A stretch of 9,702 nucleotides of DNA from Nanohaloarchaea archaeon PL-Br10_U2g5 (GTDB taxonomy: Archaea; Halobacteriota; Halobacteria; Halobacteriales; Haloferacaceae): positions 1-9,702 of the forward strand of contig LKMY01000046.1 of NCBI GenBank assembly GCA_001564205.1, given 5' to 3'. Position 1 is the first letter of the stretch, and each line of letters begins with the position of its first letter. The notes beneath the pieces are model-generated. The model saw nothing but the letters and a program-made list of their open reading frames with translations, searched no databases and was not told the DNA's origin. Of the stretch, positions 1 through 6,681 are shown piece after piece. The position numbers were made by a program, and so were the translations under genes.

Positions 1-1239
1 TGCGCTCGCGGCTCCGATCGCAACGGCGTCGGGTGACTCTCGTTCGCAGACGCTCGGAAACGCCGCCGCCAGCGTCTCGTCGGCCGCGTCGAGATCGCCG
101 TTTGCGAGCGCGACAGCCGCCTCTTCGACTGCTCGCTCAGCCCTGGCGTCCGGGAGTTCCGTCGGGAGCTCCACCGCACGTCGCACTGCTTCCGGAGTGA
201 CCTCGTCGTCGTCGCGGCCGACGCCCTCGGGGTGATCTGCGGTAGGGGGGAGGGCCTCCTTCGGTAGCTCACCCGCTTGCACTGCAAAGCGGAAGCTCGC
301 GATCGCCCGCCAGGTCTCTTCGGGAACCGAGATTCCCTCAGGCGGGATTACCTCCGGGCAGCGCGGGTGGAACCGGCAGCCCGAGGGCGGATCGCTCGGC
401 TCGGGCACCGTGTCGGTCAGGGGTCGGCCGAGGCGTCGGTCCGTCGGATCGAGCGACGGAACAGACGAGAGCAGCACGCGCGTGTACGGGTGTGCGGGGT
501 CGTTCAGTACGTCTTCGGTCCGCCCCCGCTCGACGATTTCGCCGAGATACATCACGGCGACGCGGTCACAGAACCGTCGGATCACGTCGAGATCGTGGCT
601 GATGAACAACACCGCGATGTCGAACTCGCGACGGATGCGGTCGAGCAATCCGAGGATCGCAGAGCGCACTCGCGCGTCGAGCGCGCTCGTCGGCTCGTCG
701 GCGACGATGAGATCCGGGCTGACGACCAGCGCCCGGGCGACGGAGATCCGCTGTTTCTCGCCGCCGGAGAACTCGTGCGGGTAGCGGTCGGCGTCGTCCG
801 CCGAGAGGCCGACGCGTTCGAGGATGTCCGCGACGATCGCGCGTCGTCGGTCGGCGTCGTCGAGACCGTGGATCCGCAGCGGCTCCGCGACCGCCTCGCC
901 GACGGTCATCCGCGGATCCAGCGCGTCGTTCGGGTCTTGGACGATCAGCTGTGTCCGGCGGTGGAATTCTGTGAGTGCGTCCCCAGAGAGCGCTGAAACG
1001 GGCGTCCCGTCGAACCGGACCTCTCCGGCGGTCGGCTCCTCGAGGCCCAACACGGTGTGGGCGGCGGTCGTCTTCCCGCTTCCTGACTCCCCGACGATAC
1101 CGAGCGCCTCTCCGCGTACGAGATCGAAGCTCACCCCGTCGACGGCGCGGACGCGGCCGACCTCGCGACGGAGCCAGCCCCGAGTGATCGGATACTGCTT
1201 CTCGAGGTTCCGGACGCTACAGAGCGGCTCGTCACGCAT
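1..1239 (-). CDS. dppF: Peptide ABC transporter ATP-binding protein (DppF/OppF type), 3' end cut by window edge
   Basis: One of the two cytoplasmic ATPases powering import of di/oligopeptides. I translated the minus strand from the ATG at 1239; it stays open for 413 codons to the window edge, so the C-terminus is missing. Visible motifs: Walker A GESGSGKTT at residues 50-58, Q-loop Q101, signature FSGGEKQR at 157-164, Walker B LIVADE with switch residues at about 177-188, and H-loop H215. The oligopeptide-type C-terminal motif CRFHPRCP follows at 288-295, then an acidic tail of over 100 residues as in other haloarchaeal copies. It overlaps the end of the dppD-type gene by 8 bases. A G-rich run (1247-1254) seven bases before the ATG can serve as ribosome binding site. 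The family is certain; peptide specificity is inferred, and related ATPases also serve sugar or nickel importers. Confidence 0.93.
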   Translation of the reverse strand, partial: MRDEPLCSVRNLEKQYPITRGWLRREVGRVRAVDGVSFDLVRGEALGIVGESGSGKTTAAHTVLGLEEPTAGEVRFDGTPVSALSGDALTEFHRRTQLIVQDPNDALDPRMTVGEAVAEPLRIHGLDDADRRRAIVADILERVGLSADDADRYPHEFSGGEKQRISVARALVVSPDLIVADEPTSALDARVRSAILGLLDRIRREFDIAVLFISHDLDVIRRFCDRVAVMYLGEIVERGRTEDVLNDPAHPYTRVLLSSVPSLDPTDRRLGRPLTDTVPEPSDPPSGCRFHPRCPEVIPPEGISVPEETWRAIASFRFAVQAGELPKEALPPTADHPEGVGRDDDEVTPEAVRRAVELPTELPDARAERAVEEAAVALANGDLDAADETLAAAFPSVCERESPDAVAIGAASA

Positions 1240-2389
1240 CGTCGGACCCCCCTCGTCTCGGCGACTCCGCGGCCGGTGGCGCCGGGCCGGCCGAGTCGAC
1301 GGCGTCGCTTCGAGCGCGATTGCTCGCCATCGGAGACGAAGCGTTCCCGCGTATCGTCGACGGGTCGCCGTCCGGCTCGTAGTGCACACACGAGACGGCG
1401 TGATCGGAGCCGCCGGCGACGCCGCGGCTGATCGCGTCACCGCCCTCGTACCCGACAGCGTCGCCGACGCGGTAAAACGCCGGCTGCGAGCCGCCGGCAC
1501 ACCGATCGATCGCGTACGGACACTCTCCACGGAACCGACAGCCGTCGGCCGGGATCTCACCGCGGGCGGAGCGCTCCGCGATCGCGTTCGTGCTCCGCTC
1601 CGGCCCGTAGCTGTCGAACAAAGCCTGCGTGTACGGATGTGACGGCTCGGAGAACACCCGCTCGACCGAGCCTCGCTCGACTATCGTCCCGCCGTACATC
1701 ACGAGCACGCGGTCCGCCACGGCGGCGACGACCCGAAGGTCGTGGGTGACGAGCAGCATGCTCGTCCCGCGGCCGGTGACCGACCGAAACAGGTCGAGCA
1801 GCCGCGCTTGGACGGTGACGTCGACGGCGGTCGTCGGCTCGTCCGCGACGATGAGATCCGGCTCGCCGGCCAGTGCGACCGCGATGGCGACCCGCTGTTG
1901 CATCCCGCCGGAGAACTCGTGTGGATGGTCGTCGATCCGCTCGTCGGCGCGCGGGATACCGACCCGCCGCAACAGCTCGATCGCTCGACGCCGAGCCGCC
2001 GACCGAGTCACGTCCTCGTGGATCCGTATCGACTCGGTCACCTGATCGCCAACGGTGTACACCGGATCGAGCGCCTGCTGCGGGTTCTGGAACACGTGCG
2101 CGATCCGGCTCCCGCGGATCGACCGAAGCGCCGCGTCCGAGCGGCCCAACAGCGGCTCGCCGTCGAACTCGACGGCCTCGCCAGACACCGCCGCCGGCGG
2201 CTGCGGAACGATCCCGGTCAGCGACTCGCAGGTGACGCTTTTGCCGCTGCCGGACTCGCCGACGAGGCACACCGTCTCGCCCCGGTCGACGTCGAAGCTC
2301 ACGCCGTCGACGGCGTGGAGCCAGCCGTCCGTCGTCCGGATCCGGGTCCGGAGATCACGGACGGACAACAGGGGCCCTCCGTCCGTCAT
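1232..2389 (-). CDS. dppD: Peptide ABC transporter ATP-binding protein (DppD/OppD type)
   Basis: Partner ATPase of the dppF-type subunit, acting at the cytoplasmic face of the permease pair. The 385-residue protein has Walker A GESGSGKS (44-51), Q-loop Q101, signature SGGMQQ (160-165), Walker B LIVADE (179-184) and H216. The OppD/DppD C-terminal domain carries four cysteines (284, 290, 297, 334); in related peptide-transporter ATPases such cysteines are reported to bind an iron-sulfur cluster. The 36-residue gap before the last cysteine and the roughly 45-residue Ser/Ala/Pro-rich tail are long. Start choice: ATG at 2389 overlaps the dppC-type stop codon by one base and lies six bases after GGTGA (2396-2400). 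A GTG at 2392 would add one residue and leave only three bases of spacing. Substrate is inferred from the family. Confidence 0.95.
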   Translation of the reverse strand: MTDGGPLLSVRDLRTRIRTTDGWLHAVDGVSFDVDRGETVCLVGESGSGKSVTCESLTGIVPQPPAAVSGEAVEFDGEPLLGRSDAALRSIRGSRIAHVFQNPQQALDPVYTVGDQVTESIRIHEDVTRSAARRRAIELLRRVGIPRADERIDDHPHEFSGGMQQRVAIAVALAGEPDLIVADEPTTAVDVTVQARLLDLFRSVTGRGTSMLLVTHDLRVVAAVADRVLVMYGGTIVERGSVERVFSEPSHPYTQALFDSYGPERSTNAIAERSARGEIPADGCRFRGECPYAIDRCAGGSQPAFYRVGDAVGYEGGDAISRGVAGGSDHAVSCVHYEPDGDPSTIRGNASSPMASNRARSDAVDSAGPAPPAAESPRRGGSDDA

Positions 2390-3594
2390 CACCGCTCACC
2401 CCGCGGGTCGAGGGCGTCTCGCACGCCGTCGCCGAGCGTCTTGAACGCGACGAGCGTTGCGGTCAGCGCGACCGCGGGCAGCGTCGAGACCCACCAGATC
2501 AGATGAGCGGGCTCGTCGGCCCGGCTCTGTAGCTGGCCGGCGACCTCGGCGTTGATCGACTCGCTGATCGTCGACCCCCACGAGTACGTCCCGATCTCGT
2601 GGAACCCGAGGAACGCGACGCCTGCCTCGATCAGGACGAACAGCGCGAGCAGTTGGAACGCGGCGGGAACGAGGGTGTTCGTGCTGTTCGGCAGGACGTG
2701 TCGCCGCGCGATGTAGGAGCCGGACGCGCCGAGGCTGCGAGCGACGAGGACGTAGCCGTCGCTCCGGCGCTGGATCACTTCGCTGCGGACCAGCCGGGCG
2801 ATGCCGCCCCAACTGAGCAGGCCGAACGTCGCTAAGAGCAGCAACAGCGAGGGGCCGTAGTACGCGTAGCCGATGAAGTACAGCAGAATCGCGGGGATGC
2901 AGAGCTGCACGTCGACGTACGACGAGAGGAGATCGTCGACGAGGCCGCCGCGGAGCCCGGCGACGACGCCGACCGCGGCGGCGAGCGGGATGATGAACGC
3001 CGACGCGATGACGACGACGTACGTCGCCACGCGAGCGCCCTCGACGAGGAGGAACCCCAGCGGGTGACCCCGCTCGTTCGTCCCGAGCGGGTACGACCAC
3101 GAGCCGTGACAGACGCGGTCGAAGGCGTCCCCGGTCTCGGTTCCGAGACACTCCTGTGGCGGGACGGTGCTGGAGAACCCGATCGGTGGGTGAAAGGCGT
3201 GTTGGAACCGGAGCGGTGCGGAGCCGGTAGCGAGCGGGCCGACGAGCCCGACCGTGACGAGGCCGACGACGACCGCGCCGCCGACCGCCGCTCCGGGGTA
3301 CCGCCGAACGAGCGCGAGCGACGAGCGTCGACGCCGGACTCGTTTGATTAGCGGAACGGCGCCGTACGCGACGAGGACGACCCCGGCGAGCAGGAAGACC
3401 CAGTCGATCGGGGCGAGCCGCCAGTCGGCGACGAGGTACAACCCGGCCGATCGCCGCTGATACGTGCGCAACAGCACGACGAGCAGGACGCCGACGAGCA
3501 GCGTCGTCCGTTCCGCCGTGACCGTCGTTCGCGAGCGGTCGACCTCGTCCCAGTCGACGTTCTCGAAGCGGGGGCGGTCGTCTGCAGATGACAT
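2389..3594 (-). CDS. dppC: Peptide ABC transporter permease (DppC type) with extra N-terminal membrane segments
   Basis: Inner-membrane half of the peptide channel, 401 residues. The family core is clear: GTNERGHPLG at 171-180 in the loop before the core helices, then an EAA-type coupling loop at about 281-304 (VARSLGAS, then RRHVLPN) that docks on the ATPases, and the C-terminal GDGVRDALDPR (388-398). About 95 residues precede the usual first membrane helix (about 102-122) and hold two further hydrophobic segments (about 31-42 and 64-83) plus an RVRRRR cluster. Cysteines 149 and 162 lie in the predicted external loop and could form a disulfide. I chose the ATG at 3594 because the reading frame upstream, open to 3777, runs through a good TATA box and has non-membrane, non-acidic composition. 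It heads the minus-strand operon and overlaps dppD by one base. Confidence 0.93.
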   Translation of the reverse strand: MSSADDRPRFENVDWDEVDRSRTTVTAERTTLLVGVLLVVLLRTYQRRSAGLYLVADWRLAPIDWVFLLAGVVLVAYGAVPLIKRVRRRRSSLALVRRYPGAAVGGAVVVGLVTVGLVGPLATGSAPLRFQHAFHPPIGFSSTVPPQECLGTETGDAFDRVCHGSWSYPLGTNERGHPLGFLLVEGARVATYVVVIASAFIIPLAAAVGVVAGLRGGLVDDLLSSYVDVQLCIPAILLYFIGYAYYGPSLLLLLATFGLLSWGGIARLVRSEVIQRRSDGYVLVARSLGASGSYIARRHVLPNSTNTLVPAAFQLLALFVLIEAGVAFLGFHEIGTYSWGSTISESINAEVAGQLQSRADEPAHLIWWVSTLPAVALTATLVAFKTLGDGVRDALDPRGER

Positions 3595-3630
3595 CTGGAG
3601 GGGGACTATTCGTACTACCGACGAGAGTTT

Positions 3631-3640
3631 CTTAAAAGTA
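3631..3640 (-). promoter_or_regulatory. TATA box for the dppC-dppD-dppF operon
   Basis: Read on the minus strand this is TACTTTTAAG, a good archaeal TATA element in GC-rich surroundings, centred about 41 bases before the ATG at 3594. Transcription would start about 26 bases downstream, leaving a leader of roughly 15 bases. No purine-rich ribosome binding site precedes the start; the bases there are instead CCCCCTCC. Confidence 0.65.
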
Positions 3641-3643
3641 TCC

Positions 3644-3665
3644 GACGGATCCGTCTCGATTCGAG
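3644..3665. promoter_or_regulatory. Two abutting palindromes, candidate operator next to the dppC TATA box
   Basis: GACGGATCCGTC (3644-3655) is a perfect 12-base palindrome. CTCGATTCGAG (3655-3665) is an odd palindrome with 5-base arms around a single T, and the two share base 3655. They sit directly upstream of the minus-strand TATA box, overlapping where TFB would contact DNA. A regulator binding here could control the operon and possibly dppB too. Binding is inference; single 12-base palindromes do arise by chance in GC-rich DNA. Confidence 0.35.
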
Positions 3666-3703
3666 CCGCCTTTCGACCGCAACGGTCCGGTCTCGGCCCC
3701 TGG

Positions 3704-3725
3704 TTTGATATGTTCACGCGCGAAC
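3704..3725 (+). promoter_or_regulatory. Candidate dppB promoter element with adjoining inverted repeat
   Basis: TTTGATAT (3703-3710) is the most AT-rich patch upstream of dppB on the plus strand. It is followed by GTTC, six bases and GAAC (3712-3725), with 12 of 14 positions symmetric. If it is the TATA box the leader would be about 95 bases, long for a haloarchaeon. A weaker alternative, TCAATT at 3774-3779, would give a leader of about 25 bases. Confidence 0.3.
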
Positions 3726-3828
3726 CACCCCGCAAGGTGCCCTCCGCGTTCGATCGTCGGTCGCATCGCGCAGTCAATTCGCCCCTCAGAGCCGCGGGTC
3801 CGATCGCCCCTGTGGCTGGTGGCGCCCG

Positions 3829-4770
3829 ATGAACCCCCTTCGCGTCCTCGCCAAACGGGCGGCGATGGGGGTCGTCACCGCGTGGATCGTGCTCACGTCG
3901 GTGTTCGCGCTGTTCACGCTCACCGAAGACTGGGTGCTTTCGGGCCAGATCGGACTCGCCCGATTCGCCGGGGAAAACGACCCGGAGGGGCTCGCGGAGA
4001 TCCGGGCTGAGTACTTCGCCGCGCGGGGGCTTGACGAGCCGCTGTCAGAGTTATATCTCGATTGGCTCGTCAGTATGGTCACTCTCGATTGGGGCGTCTC
4101 TATCGCCACCGGCGAACCGGTGTTTCCGGCCGTCACCGACGCGGTCCTCCGGACGGCCGCGTACGCGGTTCCGGCGCTCGCACTGGCGATCGTCGCCGGC
4201 GTCGGAATCGGGATGTTCGCCGCGCTGAACCCGGAGAGCCGACTCGGATCCGGCGGCGTGGGCTCGGCGTATCTGCTGTTCGCCCTCCCGAACTTCTGGA
4301 TCGGCGGAATGCTGCTGTCACTGACGCTCGACGACCCCGGTGGTCGGTCACCGATCGTGTTCGACCATCTGCTTCCGATCGCGCTCACCTTCACCACGTT
4401 GCTGGGCGGGTACGTCAGCTACTCGCGGGCCCACTCACGGGAGTACGCGACCGCGGAGTTCGTTTCGCTCGTCCGCGCGAAGGGGGCGTCGAGCTACCGC
4501 GTCGCGACACACGTCCTCCGAAACGCCGCGATTCCGTTCTTTTCGATGCTGTTTACGGAGGCGCTCGGTCTCCTCGTGCTCGCCACGTTCGTGATCGAGG
4601 TGTTGTTCGGTATCGACGGCTTCGGGCTGCTCCTCTTGGAGGCCGTCAGCGAGCGCGACCTGCCGGTCCTCCTCGGTGGAACCGTCGTCATCATCGGCGT
4701 CGGCGTCGTCGGGAACGTGATCCAGGACTTGGCATACGGCTATCTCGATCCGCGCGTCGAGGCGGGGTGA
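3829..4770 (+). CDS. dppB: Peptide ABC transporter permease (DppB type)
   Basis: Second membrane half of the peptide channel, 313 residues. It starts with a short basic stretch and a first helix (about 12-32), then an external loop, and further helices at about 108-132, 145-165, 182-198, 240-260 and 280-298. The coupling loop to the ATPases is visible at 210-236 (FVSLVRAKGAS, then HVLRNAAIP), and the C-terminus ends YLDPRV, as in DppB. The ATG at 3829 is preceded at six bases by GGTGG (3818-3822), a plausible ribosome binding site, so this transcript probably has a leader. It is transcribed away from dppC, whereas B and C permeases normally sit side by side in one operon. It is very probably the partner of the minus-strand genes, since they lack a B subunit, but that pairing is inferred. 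Its 3' end faces the convergent gene ending at 4831. Confidence 0.94.
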   Translation: MNPLRVLAKRAAMGVVTAWIVLTSVFALFTLTEDWVLSGQIGLARFAGENDPEGLAEIRAEYFAARGLDEPLSELYLDWLVSMVTLDWGVSIATGEPVFPAVTDAVLRTAAYAVPALALAIVAGVGIGMFAALNPESRLGSGGVGSAYLLFALPNFWIGGMLLSLTLDDPGGRSPIVFDHLLPIALTFTTLLGGYVSYSRAHSREYATAEFVSLVRAKGASSYRVATHVLRNAAIPFFSMLFTEALGLLVLATFVIEVLFGIDGFGLLLLEAVSERDLPVLLGGTVVIIGVGVVGNVIQDLAYGYLDPRVEAG

Positions 4771-4830
4771 GTCGAACGGAGGGGCCAAATCGTCTCACAC
4801 CCCGTTCGCGTCGGGACGGGTTCGCGCCTC

Positions 4831-5877
4831 TCAGGGGGTGACACCCGTGTCTTCGCCGGGTGTGGCAACCGCTTTCGGATCGAGTTCGAGGATGTGTTCG
4901 TCGCAGTCCACACAGCGGATCGCCACGACTTCGTGCGCCTGACAGCAGGATTCGACGGTGTCTGCGGTGGCGGCGACCTCGCCGCCACACACCGGACACG
5001 ACGAGTGGAACGAGCGCAGCGACTGGAGGATCGAGAGCCGCTGTTCGGGCGGCACGTCGAGCCATCGGTCAGTGCGCTCGGCGAGCGCGAGATGCGAGGC
5101 GACGTCGGAGAGGTACGCGCCGTCGCCAGGCCACTTCCGAACCCGACGGAGGACTTTCACAGTGGGGTACGAACGGTCTCGAAAGCTGACGTCGTCCGGC
5201 TCGACGCCGAACATCGCGGCGAGCGTCTCGGCGTCGACGTCGTCGCGGTCAAGCGACGAGGCGTGGGTCTCGACCCGCTCGGCGAACGCGCTTTCGAACG
5301 CCAGCTCCTCGACGCCGTCCATGCGCTCGACGACCCCGACGTCGAGGAGGAACTCGACAGGCTCGACCGCGTTCTCGCGACGATCAGTGATTCGTTTGAC
5401 CGTCTCGAACCTCGGCTCGTCGTCGCTTTCGCCGCCGGAGCTGCCGTCGCTTTCGCCGTCGCTCGTTCCGTCGGTCTCTTCGTTGTTCGCCGCATCCGCC
5501 TCGACGGCGCGGCTCGGCTCTGCCTGCCCGCGCTCGCTCGTTACTGCGGCGGTCTCGTCGGTGACCGTCACCGGTCTCGCACCCTCCCAGCCGTCGCGTG
5601 GTCCCTCGGGCGCCTTCCCGAACATCGCGAGCACGCGATCGGGGAGGTACCGCTTCGTGAGTTCTGGCGTTCCCGGGACGAGGTAGCCGCGGAAGTAGAT
5701 GCTCGCGAACGAGCCGACAAATACGGCGAGCGCGATCACCGGCCCGAACGCTCCGGCGGCGACCGTCAACGCGAGCGCGAGCGCGGCGTTGAGAACGGTA
5801 CACGGCACACATCGGTTCTCACCGGTGTACTCCGGCTCGCGGAACCGCTCTAACAGCGACGAATCACGGGATCCCAT
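4831..5877 (-). CDS. Membrane protein with N-terminal CxxC and C-terminal zinc-binding cluster, function unknown
   Basis: I do not recognise a characterised homologue; it resembles a conserved haloarchaeal hypothetical family. The 348 residues fall into three parts. Residues 1-90 have a CVPC motif (23-26) directly before a long hydrophobic stretch (about 27-66) that fits two membrane helices. Residues 108-158 are a Ser/Gly/Asp/Glu-rich, probably disordered linker. Residues 159-348 form a soluble domain ending in CPVC (294-297), CCQAH (311-315) and CVDC (322-325), an arrangement typical of zinc binding. The ATG at 5877 is chosen because a TATA box lies about 26 bases upstream, making the mRNA leaderless; the frame is open to 5994 but that extension covers the promoter. 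It is divergent from the PIN gene and convergent with dppB. It might be a membrane-anchored regulator or a redox protein; neither is shown. Confidence 0.85.
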   Translation of the reverse strand: MGSRDSSLLERFREPEYTGENRCVPCTVLNAALALALTVAAGAFGPVIALAVFVGSFASIYFRGYLVPGTPELTKRYLPDRVLAMFGKAPEGPRDGWEGARPVTVTDETAAVTSERGQAEPSRAVEADAANNEETDGTSDGESDGSSGGESDDEPRFETVKRITDRRENAVEPVEFLLDVGVVERMDGVEELAFESAFAERVETHASSLDRDDVDAETLAAMFGVEPDDVSFRDRSYPTVKVLRRVRKWPGDGAYLSDVASHLALAERTDRWLDVPPEQRLSILQSLRSFHSSCPVCGGEVAATADTVESCCQAHEVVAIRCVDCDEHILELDPKAVATPGEDTGVTP

Positions 5878-5899
5878 ACCGTGGGGTACGGTCGGAGCG

Positions 5900-5906
5900 A
5901 TAAAAA
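5900..5906 (-). promoter_or_regulatory. TATA box for the leaderless membrane/zinc protein gene
   Basis: On the minus strand TTTTTAT, centred 26 bases upstream of the ATG at 5877. That is the spacing for transcription beginning at or next to the start codon. It is a strong AT patch in GC-rich DNA and decides the start codon. Confidence 0.7.
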
Positions 5907-5996
5907 CGGCCGGCATCCGGCGCTCACCGAGGGTGCGGACGCGCGCTGGACCCCGCAGTCGCAAGGCCGATACGCGTGGCGACCGACGGGCCAACC

Positions 5997-6656
5997 ATGA
6001 CGTTCGGCGACCTCTTCGAGCGGGCCGCCCGGTACGACACGAACGAAGACGCGGTGCGCACAGCCCTTGCAGACCGTCGCTCTGGGCCCGACAGTGGGAG
6101 CGGACGTGAAGGCGACGACGGAGGCTCCACCGGGAACCCCGCTCCTGTCACGCCCGAGCCGAGTCCCGCTCGAGTCGTCGCCGATGCAGACACGCTCGCA
6201 GCCGACCTCCTTGTCGGCGGGGCGGCCCGCGACGCGCTCGACACGCTCCGGTCACACTCGTGGACGACCCTCGTCGCCAGCGACCCGCTGCTCGACGACG
6301 CCGAGTCGGTGATCACGGCCTTGGCGGATATCGATCTGGCGGCCGACTGGCGCGTCGCGATCGAAGGCTGGCGCGAACCCGTTACACACCCGGCTGGTGA
6401 CCACCCGGGGTTGGCGTCCGCGTATCGCGGCGCCGCGATGCAGGTCGTGAGTCTCGACCCGTCGCTGACAGGCCCGCGCGCCGCGGCCGGCCTCCGAGAC
6501 AGAATGCCGGTGAGCGTCCGTGAGCCGCAGGCGTTCGCGACCGTGTTCTCGCCCGAGCGACTCTACCCGGAGGCGGTCGGGGGCGAGTACCCGGGTCCGG
6601 ACCGCGATCCGCGCTCGATGGGCCGGCCGGATTCGGACGCGGACCAGCACCGATAA
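5997..6656 (+). CDS. PIN-fold domain protein, putative ribonuclease (haloarchaeal conserved family)
   Basis: The 219-residue acidic protein has a short N-terminal helix region, a Gly/Ser/Pro linker (about 29-57) and a domain that reads as a PIN nuclease. The first strand, VVADADTL at 60-67, offers D63 as first acid. SDPLLDDAE (95-103) places D100/D101 at the second acidic site. D135, in GDHPGLASA, matches the third, and VSLDPSL (151-157) gives D154 as fourth. All four metal-binding acids of the fold therefore seem present, so RNA cleavage is possible but not shown. It matches my memory of a haloarchaeal DUF (perhaps DUF7384). I prefer ATG 5997 to the in-frame GTG 5976 because a GATAC box lies 26 bases upstream. 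No antitoxin-like gene adjoins it, unlike VapBC toxins; mutY follows after 25 bases. Confidence 0.82.
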   Translation: MTFGDLFERAARYDTNEDAVRTALADRRSGPDSGSGREGDDGGSTGNPAPVTPEPSPARVVADADTLAADLLVGGAARDALDTLRSHSWTTLVASDPLLDDAESVITALADIDLAADWRVAIEGWREPVTHPAGDHPGLASAYRGAAMQVVSLDPSLTGPRAAAGLRDRMPVSVREPQAFATVFSPERLYPEAVGGEYPGPDRDPRSMGRPDSDADQHR

Positions 6657-6658
6657 AC
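6652..6658 (+). promoter_or_regulatory. TATA-like box for mutY, overlapping the upstream stop codon
   Basis: GATAAAC is centred 27 bases before the mutY ATG at 6682, the spacing for a leaderless transcript. It contains the TAA stop (6654-6656) of the PIN gene, so mutY may have its own promoter even if it is also read from upstream. Confidence 0.5.
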
Positions 6659-6681
6659 CGACACCGCCCCGACCGAAGCGC

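Noticed and set aside
277..2506. Long plus-strand open frames (for example 277-996 and 1742-2506) opposite the ATPase genes
   Set aside because: They are antisense shadows of GC-rich coding DNA: Arg-rich translations, no domain, and the opposite strand carries complete ABC motifs.
3595..3777. Upstream extension of the dppC gene to a start at 3777
   Set aside because: The extension crosses a good TATA box and the palindromes, and its translation is basic and low in acidic residues, unlike haloarchaeal coding sequence.
4801..4820. CCCGT and ACGGG inverted repeat between the convergent dppB and membrane-protein genes
   Set aside because: Only a 5-base stem with a 10-base loop and no T-run; common by chance in GC-rich DNA, so not called as a terminator.
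5878..5994. Upstream extension of the membrane/zinc gene to 5994
   Set aside because: It would run through the TATA box at 5900-5906 and add an Arg-rich, non-conserved-looking leader; ATG 5877 fits a leaderless start.
6520..6681. Earlier start for mutY at 6520
   Set aside because: It overlaps most of the end of the PIN gene, the added residues are Arg/Ser-rich shadow sequence, and the promoter spacing points to 6682.
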